Positions 1 through 5,538 of a stretch of DNA of 6,810 nt are shown here, piece after piece (position 1 is the stretch's first letter; every line of letters begins with the position of its first letter). Position numbers and translations under genes: made by a program. Under the pieces are notes generated by a model. It ran no database searches, had not been told where the DNA came from, and worked only from the letters and a program-made list of their open reading frames with translations. Source of the DNA: Candidatus Poribacteria bacterium (lineage in GTDB: Bacteria; Poribacteria; WGA-4E; WGA-3G); assembly GCA_009845505.1 (NCBI GenBank), contig VXZL01000457.1, positions 1 to 6,810 on the forward strand, given 5' to 3'.

Positions 1-2
1 TC

Positions 3-344
3 ACTACTCCCATCACTGATCCCGTCCCTGATCCCGTCCCTGATCCCGTCCCTGATCCCGTCACTACAAATAACAACGACGGCAAGAATAGATGGGTAAT
101 TGAAATACACGGTTTCACCTTAGGTGAGCTTGGAACGAATACCTTTGATCTTGAAGCTTATTGTGAATCTATTACTATCACAGACGAGAACGGAAACACT
201 TACGAGAAGGATAGGGTTTCACTGCTCCATGGTCATCCCGGCGATGATGATGGAATTCAAATGATATTTTATACAGATGCTGAAGAGTTAACAATTACAG
301 AAGCGGAATGCGGGGACGACCCGGTAACATACACAATCCGGTAA
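3..344 (+). CDS. C-terminal part of a probable exported protein with Pro-Asp-Pro-Val linker (5' truncated)
   Basis: The frame is open from the first in-frame codon at 3 to TAA 342-344, giving 113 residues; the start lies upstream of the window. Residues 3-20 are a low-complexity linker of P-[IV]-[TP]-D units encoded by 12-bp tandem repeats, followed by a polar TTNNNDG stretch. From about residue 30 there is a compact, beta-rich-looking acidic domain with alternating hydrophobic positions (WVIEIHGF, ESITITDENG, IQMIFYTD, ELTITEAE). Cys54 and Cys103 are the only cysteines and could form a disulfide. No known family or catalytic motif is recognisable. A Pro/Asp linker joining a small cysteine-paired beta domain is typical of secreted or surface proteins, so an extracytoplasmic location is inferred. 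Function is unknown. The last codons lie in a 17-bp near-tandem duplication that supplies the stop. Confidence 0.7.
   Translation, partial: TTPITDPVPDPVPDPVPDPVTTNNNDGKNRWVIEIHGFTLGELGTNTFDLEAYCESITITDENGNTYEKDRVSLLHGHPGDDDGIQMIFYTDAEELTITEAECGDDPVTYTIR
9..65 (+). repeat. 12-bp tandem repeat encoding Asp-Pro-Val-Pro
   Basis: Unit GATCCCGTCCCT is present three times exactly (18-29, 30-41, 42-53). A fourth copy with one change (CCCGTCACT) ends at 65, and a degenerate partial copy (CCCATCACT) lies at 9-17. The period is a multiple of three, so gain or loss of units changes linker length without a frameshift. Confidence 0.9.
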
Positions 345-350
345 CATACA
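321..350 (+). repeat. 13-bp direct repeat, period 17, spanning a stop codon
   Basis: CCGGTAACATACA occurs at 321-333 and again at 338-350. The 17-bp period is not a multiple of three, so the second copy is read in another frame and supplies the TAA at 342-344 that ends the upstream protein. Without the extra copy, the reading frame would run on to a TGA a few codons later. Confidence 0.75.
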
Positions 351-434
351 ACCCATCGGACTGAATTCTGATTTTATGGTGGTATCCTCTTCGAGTGTTC
401 CTTTGTCCCTAACACCAAAACACCCAAACACACC

Positions 435-463
435 TTGCGAAAGAAAAGCATCTGTGATATGCT
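435..463 (+). promoter_or_regulatory. Possible sigma-70-type promoter for the 507 ORF / MFS transporter
   Basis: TTGCGA at 435-440 is separated by 17 bp from TATGCT at 458-463, with a TGA immediately before the -10 resembling an extended -10. Each hexamer matches the consensus at 4 of 6 positions. The predicted transcript start near 470 would give a leader of about 37 nt before the ATG at 507. The call rests on consensus matching alone. Confidence 0.35.
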
Positions 464-506
464 AACCTATATCGTACTTGGTATTTCTGCCGAAAAGGGG
501 AACATT

Positions 507-602
507 ATGGCGGTTCAAATTGCAATTGTTGACTATGAAGAGGTCGTGGCAGGGAATATGGAAGTCTACCAGAAACCGATCAACGAACGGTGGAATCTCT
601 AA
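507..602 (+). CDS. Small 31-aa ORF abutting the MFS gene, possible leader peptide
   Basis: ATG 507 is preceded by a good Shine-Dalgarno, AAAAGGGG at 493-500, with a 6-nt gap (AACATT). The ORF encodes 31 residues beginning MAVQIAIVDYEEVV and ending INERWNL, then TAA at 600-602. The next base begins the TTG start of the MFS transporter in the same frame, so translation could be coupled by termination and reinitiation. The peptide is acidic at its start and has no membrane segment or signal peptide; I do not recognise it. It could be a leader peptide, a small protein, or an N-terminal extension of the transporter cut off by a nonsense codon. The ribosome site is stronger than the one for the transporter itself, which favours real translation. 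Confidence 0.45.
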   Translation: MAVQIAIVDYEEVVAGNMEVYQKPINERWNL

Positions 603-1892
603 TTGTCTAAACAGGAACGCTCTCCAACAAAGCCTGCAGAGGAACGCCAGCCGGAGATTGAGAAACCAGTCGGATATTTTGAACTCATCCGCCGCAACCG
701 CAACTTCCGCTGCCTCTGGGCAGGGCAGGTCGTTAGCCTACTCGGCGATTGGTTTAACCTCATCGCCTCTGCAATATTAATTGCTGACTTAACGGGGTCA
801 GGACTCGCTCTGGGATTCTTGTTCACAATTCGGATGATCGCACCCTTTTTCATTGCCCCGATTGCCGGGATCTGTGCAGACCGATACAACCGGAAACACC
901 TCTTAATCATTACTGACGTTGCCCGTGCCATCATTGTTTTCGGATTCCTTTTTGTTCAAGACGAAAGCCACGTCTGGCTGCTCTATGCCCTCACGGCACT
1001 TCTGTTTGCAGTCAGCGGCTTCTTCAGTCCTGCCCGGAGCGCGATCCTACCGGACATCACTTCTCCACAAGAACTCGGCACTGCCAATGCCCTCGGTGCT
1101 GCCACTTGGTCAGTCATGCTTGCTGTTGGTGCAATGATTGGCGGTTTAACAACCGGACTCTTTGGCAGCCAGACGGCTTTTATTCTTGATGGATTAACCT
1201 TTTTCGTTTCGGCCGCTTTTCTACTTCCAATTAGACTACCCGGACCACCGTCTGCCGTGCCAGGGACCCCGACCCGGGCAAAGTTAAGTGCCTTACGCTA
1301 CATGTTCCAGCATCCCGATATTCTTTGTATCGCGATGCATAAAGCGGCAATAGCCCTCCTCCTCTCTTCAGGATTTCAGATTGTACAAATAGAAATCGCC
1401 AACAGTTACTTTGTCATCGGCGTTGGTGGCGCAATTAGTTTGGGTCTCATATATGGTGTAAACGGAGTCGGTAGCGGTCTTGGGCCCATTCTGGCGCGGC
1501 ATTGGACCGGTGATCAAGATAGGCTCCTTCGGATAAGCATTAGCATCGGCTACCTGATTAGCGCAGTTGGGGTTCTTATTACTGCCCCTCTTTATAATCT
1601 CACAATTGTACTCATCGGTGGGTTCGTCCGGAGCATTGGCGGTGGGATTATATGGGTCTTTTCAACGCAGCTCCTCCTCCAGAATGCGCCGAATGAGATC
1701 CGGGGACGCATCTTCGGCACGGAATTTGCGCTTTTTACACTCATGGGAAGTGTCGCCACGGCGGTCGTCGGTGCCTTGTTAGATCAGTTTCACGTTCGTA
1801 TCATTCTCGGGGGAATGGTAGTACTCCCCCTTATTCCAACGGTATTCTGGTTATTGTGGCAGGTCCGTTACAATCGAATCAAATCGGGATAG
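603..1892 (+). CDS. Major facilitator superfamily transporter (MFS_3 / EntS-like exporter)
   Basis: A 429-residue inner-membrane protein with about 12 hydrophobic segments: roughly 41-62, 66-90, 98-117, 122-140, 153-177, 180-199, 238-262, 271-296, 310-330, 332-358, 370-394 and 398-419. The MFS motif A between TM2 and TM3 is clear (GICADRYNRK, 89-98). FSPARSAILPDI (131-142) and the RGRIFG loop (368-373) are typical of the MFS_3 group that includes enterobactin and drug exporters. FILDGLTFFVSA closes the N-terminal half. The likely role is proton-coupled efflux of a small molecule; the substrate cannot be read from sequence. TTG 603 is chosen as start because no ATG or GTG lies before the first conserved block (YFELIRRNRNF, 25-35), and GGTGGA at 589-594 gives an 8-nt-spaced ribosome site inside the preceding small ORF. 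It converges with ubiX, with 23 bp between stop codons and no obvious terminator hairpin. Confidence 0.9.
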   Translation: MSKQERSPTKPAEERQPEIEKPVGYFELIRRNRNFRCLWAGQVVSLLGDWFNLIASAILIADLTGSGLALGFLFTIRMIAPFFIAPIAGICADRYNRKHLLIITDVARAIIVFGFLFVQDESHVWLLYALTALLFAVSGFFSPARSAILPDITSPQELGTANALGAATWSVMLAVGAMIGGLTTGLFGSQTAFILDGLTFFVSAAFLLPIRLPGPPSAVPGTPTRAKLSALRYMFQHPDILCIAMHKAAIALLLSSGFQIVQIEIANSYFVIGVGGAISLGLIYGVNGVGSGLGPILARHWTGDQDRLLRISISIGYLISAVGVLITAPLYNLTIVLIGGFVRSIGGGIIWVFSTQLLLQNAPNEIRGRIFGTEFALFTLMGSVATAVVGALLDQFHVRIILGGMVVLPLIPTVFWLLWQVRYNRIKSG

Positions 1893-1915
1893 ATATGTGT
1901 AGTCGTGGGGATCAC

Positions 1916-2506
1916 TTATTCTTTCCATCGTTGGATGAGTTGCGTGTCTATCGCAAACTGATCTAAAATCTTTGTCACAACAAAATTAAACATATCATCC
2001 ACGGTTTTCGGGAAGTGATATAATCCCGGCATCGCCGGTAAGATACATACCCCCATCCGAGATAACTTCAGCATGTTTTCGAGGTGAATAGAACTCAAAG
2101 GAGTCTCGCGTGGCACGAGTACAAGTTTGCGATTTTCCTTGATGCACACATCCGCAGCGCGCTGAATCAGATTCCTTGATATACCTGTTGCAATAGAGGC
2201 GATGCTCCCCATACTACACGGCACCACGATCATCCCTTCCGTACGAAAAGAACCACTCGCGATTGACGCACCAATATCCGATTCGTGATGGTAGATAACG
2301 CTCGGCGAGGATACGCCGATAAGCGATTCCAACTCGAAATTATCAGGGTCTATCTTAATTTGGAGTTCTTCCCACAAAGCGCGCACACCCGACGCAGAAA
2401 TCGTCAGATGTACCTCTATATCCTCATGCTGCGTCAGTACTTCGAGCAATCGGACACCATAGATACCCGCGCTTGCCCCTGTTATCCCAACAATCAATCG
2501 TCTCAA
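1916..2506 (-). CDS. ubiX: Flavin prenyltransferase UbiX (3-octaprenyl-4-hydroxybenzoate decarboxylase partner family)
   Basis: A 196-residue cytoplasmic flavoprotein that attaches a dimethylallyl group to reduced FMN, making prenylated FMN for UbiD-type decarboxylases. Family signatures are complete: the N-terminal FMN loop GITGASAG (7-14), ASGS (83-86), VPCSMGSIASIATG (95-108), NLIQRAADV (112-120), VPRETPLSSIHLENM (131-145) and PAMPGLYHFP (157-166). Compared with the Pseudomonas aeruginosa enzyme from memory, the residues equivalent to R122, K129, E140 and Y169 are kept (R116, K123, E134, Y163), while R185, a phosphate contact, is Lys179, a conservative change. Length is normal. The start is TTG at 2506-2504, supported by GAGGAG ten bases upstream. 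No ubiD homologue lies in this window, so the client decarboxylase must be elsewhere; ubiquinone, menaquinone or aromatic-acid metabolism are all possible. Confidence 0.93.
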   Translation of the reverse strand: MRRLIVGITGASAGIYGVRLLEVLTQHEDIEVHLTISASGVRALWEELQIKIDPDNFELESLIGVSSPSVIYHHESDIGASIASGSFRTEGMIVVPCSMGSIASIATGISRNLIQRAADVCIKENRKLVLVPRETPLSSIHLENMLKLSRMGVCILPAMPGLYHFPKTVDDMFNFVVTKILDQFAIDTQLIQRWKE

Positions 2507-2516
2507 TTTTAATTCA

Positions 2517-2522
2517 CTCCTC
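2517..2522 (-). promoter_or_regulatory. Ribosome binding site of ubiX
   Basis: The minus strand reads GAGGAG here, ten bases before the TTG codon at 2506-2504. There is no ATG or GTG start between this site and the conserved glycine-rich FMN loop, so this site fixes the non-ATG start. Confidence 0.65.
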
Positions 2523-2565
2523 AGCGAAAATCACACAGTGTTAAGCAATCTCTGTATGTACCAGA

Positions 2566-2583
2566 TGTAACTATTGTAACTGT
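2566..2583 (+). repeat. 9-bp direct repeat over the ubiX -10 / start region
   Basis: TGTAACTAT (2566-2574) is followed immediately by TGTAACTGT (2575-2583), 8 of 9 bases identical. It covers the -10 box and predicted transcription start of the minus-strand promoter, a position where a repressor site would act. An operator role is inference only. Confidence 0.4.
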
Positions 2584-2601
2584 TTTTTTCTAAAAAATCA
2601 A
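2573..2601 (-). promoter_or_regulatory. ubiX: Promoter of ubiX
   Basis: On the minus strand TTGATT (2601-2596) and TACAAT (2578-2573) are separated by exactly 17 bp. The -10 matches consensus at 5 of 6 and the -35 at 4 of 6. The spacer is made of T and A runs. Predicted transcript start is near 2566, leaving about 60 nt of leader before the TTG. Confidence 0.55.
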
Positions 2602-2667
2602 AGGTAAACCGTCTGTAGGCGAGCCACCAGAGGCATTCAATTCTCCAATAATTTCAATTAATCCAAC

Positions 2668-2696
2668 TTGACAGAAAACTTCATAAGGGGTAAATT
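2668..2696 (+). promoter_or_regulatory. Promoter of the aldolase-oxygenase-amidohydrolase operon
   Basis: A perfect -35 TTGACA (2668-2673), a 17-bp spacer and the -10 TAAATT (2691-2696, 4 of 6 with first two and last bases kept). Predicted transcript start is near 2703, leaving a leader of about 25 nt that contains the GAGGA ribosome site and leads to ATG 2728. The TTG inside the -35 box is also the first possible start codon of the long ORF, which argues that it is not the translation start. Confidence 0.6.
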
Positions 2697-2717
2697 AAAC
2701 GCAGAAACCAGTTCACT

Positions 2718-2722
2718 GAGGA
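2718..2722 (+). promoter_or_regulatory. Ribosome binding site that sets the start of the aldolase-like gene
   Basis: GAGGA lies 5 nt before ATG 2728. The alternative upstream TTG at 2668 is preceded by an AT- and C-rich stretch with no Shine-Dalgarno match. This supports the shorter protein. Confidence 0.6.
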
Positions 2723-2727
2723 AAACG

Positions 2728-3771
2728 ATGAACATCGCTGATTTAGATACACCGACACTCGCTGCAGACCTGGATGTGCTTGAACGAAATATCCAAGGTA
2801 TGGCAGCACATTGCCGTCAACTCGGCATTCCACTCCGCGTTCACACCAAAACGCACAAAGTGCCAGAGATTGCTAAATTACAAGTCGCTGCCGGTTCCCA
2901 AGGGATTACCTGTCAGAAATTAGGCGAGGCAGAGGTTATGGTGGATGCCGGACTTGACAACATCCTTATCCCCTATAACATCGTCGGCAAACCCAAACTC
3001 AGACGTTTAACCGCACTCGTGAAACGCGCACAAGTTACTGTCGCGCTTGATTCAGAAGAGACCGCAAACGGTATCTCTCAGCAAGCAACTGCTGATGGCT
3101 GCGTTGTGCCTGTTATTGTGGAGTTGGATACGGGAAGTGGTCGCTGTGGCGTGCAGTCACCGCAGGCAGCACAACATCTCGCGCGGAAGATTATGAAAAT
3201 GGGCGGCATTGATTTCCAAGGCGTGATGACGTATCCAAGCAACCTCCGGGCAAAACCGTTTATTGCAGAGACGCTTGATCTCCTCGCTCATGACGGAATC
3301 CCTGTGAACATTATCAGTGGCGGCGGTACAGGTTCTGAAGCAGCATCGAAAGAACTCGGTTGTACCGAGACCCGTAGCGGCTCTTATGTCTACGAAGGCA
3401 TGACTCGCGTCGGGAGATCAGGCATGCTGTCGCCGGAGCGGTGTGTCCTTCGCGTTATTGTGACCGTCGTCAGTACACCAACCCCGGAACGGATTATTAT
3501 TGACGGCGGACAAAAGACGTTTGCCAGTTATCCGCCGACCCCTTATGGACATATCATTGAACATCCAGATGCCAAAATTTACGGTATGTCCGTTGAGCAT
3601 GGACATGTGGATGTCAGTGAATGTTCACACCGATTTAAGGTCGGTGAGCAACTCTCCGTTATCCCACTGCACCAAGGGATGACGAGCAACCTTCACAATG
3701 AACTTGTAGGTATCCGAGACGGTAAAATTGAGGCAATTTGGCAGATCGCAGGCAGAGGCAAGGTTTCTTAA
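2728..3771 (+). CDS. D-threonine aldolase / D-serine dehydratase-like PLP enzyme (alanine racemase N-terminal fold)
   Basis: A 347-residue cytoplasmic PLP enzyme of the fold-type III family that holds D-threonine aldolase (D-Thr to glycine plus acetaldehyde) and eukaryotic-type D-serine dehydratase. The family N-terminus DLDTPTLAADLDVLERNI follows the ATG directly. RVHTKTHK (37-44) carries the likely Schiff-base lysine, Lys41. CQKLGEAEVMVDAG, LDTGSGRCGV and SGGGTGS (197-203, phosphate region) match the PLP barrel. The C-terminal domain has IIIDGGQKTF, SVEHGHVD (288-295) and PLHQGMTSNLHNELV. Here the metal-site motif HxC or HxD is HQG: His315 is kept but the second ligand position is Gly317. 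That may alter or abolish metal dependence, so the exact reaction (aldolase, dehydratase or racemase on a D-amino acid) is open. ATG 2728 is preferred over TTG 2668. It is first in a three-gene operon, 36 nt before the oxygenase gene. Confidence 0.85.
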   Translation: MNIADLDTPTLAADLDVLERNIQGMAAHCRQLGIPLRVHTKTHKVPEIAKLQVAAGSQGITCQKLGEAEVMVDAGLDNILIPYNIVGKPKLRRLTALVKRAQVTVALDSEETANGISQQATADGCVVPVIVELDTGSGRCGVQSPQAAQHLARKIMKMGGIDFQGVMTYPSNLRAKPFIAETLDLLAHDGIPVNIISGGGTGSEAASKELGCTETRSGSYVYEGMTRVGRSGMLSPERCVLRVIVTVVSTPTPERIIIDGGQKTFASYPPTPYGHIIEHPDAKIYGMSVEHGHVDVSECSHRFKVGEQLSVIPLHQGMTSNLHNELVGIRDGKIEAIWQIAGRGKVS

Positions 3772-3807
3772 GCCACGGCACTCTTTACGGACAGTAGAGG
3801 TGAAATT

Positions 3808-4524
3808 ATGATTCTACCGACACCCGAACAGCAGGAACAGTGGGAAGAAGAAGGGTATCTCGTCTTTGAAGACGCGATTCAAGGGGAAGATCTCAAAAGG
3901 CTTCAAACCGCCTTTGATTATTGGGCAGATGTATGCAAAGAGGAATGGTTGGATAGGGTTGAAGCCGGCGAAGCCGCAGCAACCTTTTACGACATCCCAA
4001 ATCCGTTTGACAAGGACCCAATCTTCATAGATATTGTCGATTATCCGAGTTACTACGGTGCCTTGATGGATTTCACAGACCACGATCTGATTATATTGGC
4101 GCCGCAGGTTCGGACGGTAGCCCCTTGGCCCGTGAGTTATACCGGATGGCACCCAGATGTCGCACAGAGCAATCCGCTTCACATTAAGGTACAAATCTAT
4201 GTGAACGATGTCCTTCCCGGATGCGGTGAATTCGCTTTTGTACCCCGTAGTCACAAACCAGGCGCGGGTCCCTATAAGCGTCCGCTTCACCAAGAGAGTA
4301 TGCCCGGACATAAAACGTTCCCCGGTAAAGCAGGAACCGCAATCATGTTCAACTCGTACGGCTGGCACGTCTCAATGGATAACGCTTCGGATGTCCCTCG
4401 GAAATCGATCATACTGATTTATGAGAAACGGACACCCGAACGCGTCGCACCCGACCGGTTTGCATCCATCGCATCCTATTGCCAAACGCCAGAGCGTCGT
4501 AAATTGTTTAGTTTGGACGACTAA
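3808..4524 (+). CDS. Phytanoyl-CoA dioxygenase (PhyH) family Fe(II)/2-oxoglutarate oxygenase
   Basis: A 238-residue soluble oxygenase with a double-stranded beta-helix fold. The iron-binding facial triad is visible: His115 and Asp117 in GWHPD, and His187 in NSYGWHVSM. Arg198 (DVPRKS) is placed to bind the 2-oxoglutarate carboxylate. The N-terminus (PEQQEQWEEEGYLVFEDAI) is the usual opening of PhyH proteins, and CGEFAFVPRSHKPG (139-152) matches the conserved strand-and-loop before the distal histidine. The protein should hydroxylate a small molecule using O2 and 2-oxoglutarate; substrates in this family are very diverse and the name does not imply phytanoyl-CoA. AGAGGTGA at 3796-3803 supports ATG 3808. 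The gene lies 36 nt after the aldolase-like gene and 18 nt before the amidohydrolase gene, so the three are probably co-transcribed. Confidence 0.9.
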   Translation: MILPTPEQQEQWEEEGYLVFEDAIQGEDLKRLQTAFDYWADVCKEEWLDRVEAGEAAATFYDIPNPFDKDPIFIDIVDYPSYYGALMDFTDHDLIILAPQVRTVAPWPVSYTGWHPDVAQSNPLHIKVQIYVNDVLPGCGEFAFVPRSHKPGAGPYKRPLHQESMPGHKTFPGKAGTAIMFNSYGWHVSMDNASDVPRKSIILIYEKRTPERVAPDRFASIASYCQTPERRKLFSLDD

Positions 4525-4542
4525 ACGAAGGAGACCTGTTCT

Positions 4543-5436
4543 ATGCCACGGATTGATGCACACCTGCACGTATTCGCGAAAGCCTCACCCGAATTTCCGC
4601 GTGAAACAAGTGATGTCTGGCCGGCGGAGCGTGAGGAACCCGTTGAGAAGTTATTAGGTGAGATGGAGCAAAACCAGATTGATCAGGCGGTTCTTGTCCA
4701 GATGGCTGGCACGAGTCTGGAGCAGCACCGTTACCTCTTACGATGCCTCAAAGATTATCCAAAACGGTTCTTGGGGATTGGGCTTATTCCACAAGACCAT
4801 CCGAATCCTGCCGAACACATGGCGCGATTGACGGATGACACCGGCATTATTGGATTTCGGCTCTCGACATTTGGCGGCCCCCGTGATGTTTTCGCAAAAA
4901 TGGAAGTCCGCGAATTTGAAACCTATCCTATCTGGGAATATGCTGCTGAACACGATTGTGTCCTCTGGCTCTATCCACAGGCGATTGAGGCGCACCTTCT
5001 TCCGTATCTAATACAAGCGTTTCCACAAGTGCGGATTGTGCTAAATCATCTCGGCATGACACCAGGCAAAGGTAAATTTAGTTGGGATGAACTCGGTCGT
5101 CCACAAATCCAAGTATCAAGTTACAACCTCGCTATGCACACCACATATCGTTTGGCGCGATTTGAAAATGTTAACGTGCATCTCTCTGGTCAGTACGCAT
5201 TCAGTAAGGAAGGTTTTCCCTATCAAGATTCGGCGGGCTGGCACCGGAACTTGCTGAACGATTTCGGACCCAAACGATTGATGTGGGCAACCGATTTTCC
5301 ATGGATCTTGGAGGATCCGGGTTACGATAAACTCACAACTGTTATCGAGAAACTCATGCCGAGTTTAACCGAGTCAGAGTTAGCAGACATTATGGGTGGA
5401 AACGCAAAACGAATCCTACGTTTCCCTGATCTGTAA
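4543..5436 (+). CDS. Amidohydrolase_2 family TIM-barrel metal-dependent hydrolase (COG3618, lactonase-like)
   Basis: A 297-residue soluble enzyme of the amidohydrolase superfamily. The N-terminal strand carries the metal motif HxH at His7 and His9 (IDAHLHVF). NHLG (168-171) supplies His169 at the strand-5 position, and ATDFPW (249-254) supplies the catalytic Asp251 on strand 8. IMGGNAKRIL (283-292) is the usual closing helix. Characterised relatives include sugar-acid lactonases (fuconolactone, rhamnonolactone), 2-pyrone-4,6-dicarboxylate lactonase and related decarboxylases, so ring-opening hydrolysis of a lactone is the best guess; the substrate is unknown. AAGGAGA at 4528-4534, 8 nt before ATG, is the strongest ribosome site in the window. 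It is third in the operon, 18 nt after the oxygenase stop, and is followed after 14 nt by a palindromic repeat that may end or stabilise the transcript. Confidence 0.88.
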   Translation: MPRIDAHLHVFAKASPEFPRETSDVWPAEREEPVEKLLGEMEQNQIDQAVLVQMAGTSLEQHRYLLRCLKDYPKRFLGIGLIPQDHPNPAEHMARLTDDTGIIGFRLSTFGGPRDVFAKMEVREFETYPIWEYAAEHDCVLWLYPQAIEAHLLPYLIQAFPQVRIVLNHLGMTPGKGKFSWDELGRPQIQVSSYNLAMHTTYRLARFENVNVHLSGQYAFSKEGFPYQDSAGWHRNLLNDFGPKRLMWATDFPWILEDPGYDKLTTVIEKLMPSLTESELADIMGGNAKRILRFPDL

Positions 5437-5450
5437 TTACTTTACCCCAT

Positions 5451-5510
5451 GGTAGGCGAGGTTTCCTAACCTCGCCGGTTCATCTTGTCTCAGCAATCCT
5501 AAAATCTACT
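5451..5510 (+). repeat. Palindromic dispersed repeat element, copy 1
   Basis: A 27-bp core at 5451-5477 contains perfect 9-bp arms GGCGAGGTT (5455-5463) and AACCTCGCC (5468-5476) around a TCCT loop. The core is identical at 6746-6772. It is followed by 14 variable bases and then a similar tail (AGCAATCCTAAAATCTACT, 5492-5510). It begins 14 nt after the amidohydrolase stop. The hairpin is strong, but no T-run follows, so it is not a classical intrinsic terminator. A REP-like repeat, transcript-end stabiliser or small non-autonomous mobile element are possibilities. Confidence 0.8.
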
Positions 5511-5538
5511 GTTATCCGCAATAGGAAATATTAATTTA

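Noticed and set aside
9..65. CRISPR-like repeat array
   Set aside because: The units are 12 bp, directly adjacent without spacers, and in frame with a protein, so they are a coding tandem repeat.
478..780. 100-codon open frame on the plus strand
   Set aside because: It overlaps the MFS gene in another frame, has low-complexity Ser/Arg-rich composition, and is better explained as a shadow of the 507 ORF and the transporter.
1893..1915. Bidirectional terminator between the convergent MFS and ubiX genes
   Set aside because: No inverted repeat with flanking T-run is visible in the 23-bp gap.
2615..2623. Possible third copy of the palindromic repeat
   Set aside because: Only GTAGGCGAG matches. 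The loop and second arm are absent, so 9 bp is too little to call a copy.
2668..2727. N-terminal 20-residue extension of the aldolase-like protein starting at TTG
   Set aside because: There is no ribosome site, the TTG is part of a perfect -35 box, and the family N-terminus begins at ATG 2728.
3814..4368. 184-codon open frame on the minus strand
   Set aside because: It lies entirely antisense to the PhyH gene, whose iron and 2-oxoglutarate residues are intact. Its translation resembles no family and no ribosome site is evident.
5455..5476. Intrinsic (Rho-independent) terminator after the amidohydrolase
   Set aside because: The hairpin is strong but is followed by a mixed sequence without a T-run, and the same is true at 6750-6771. 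It is better described as a dispersed palindromic repeat, which may still affect transcript ends.
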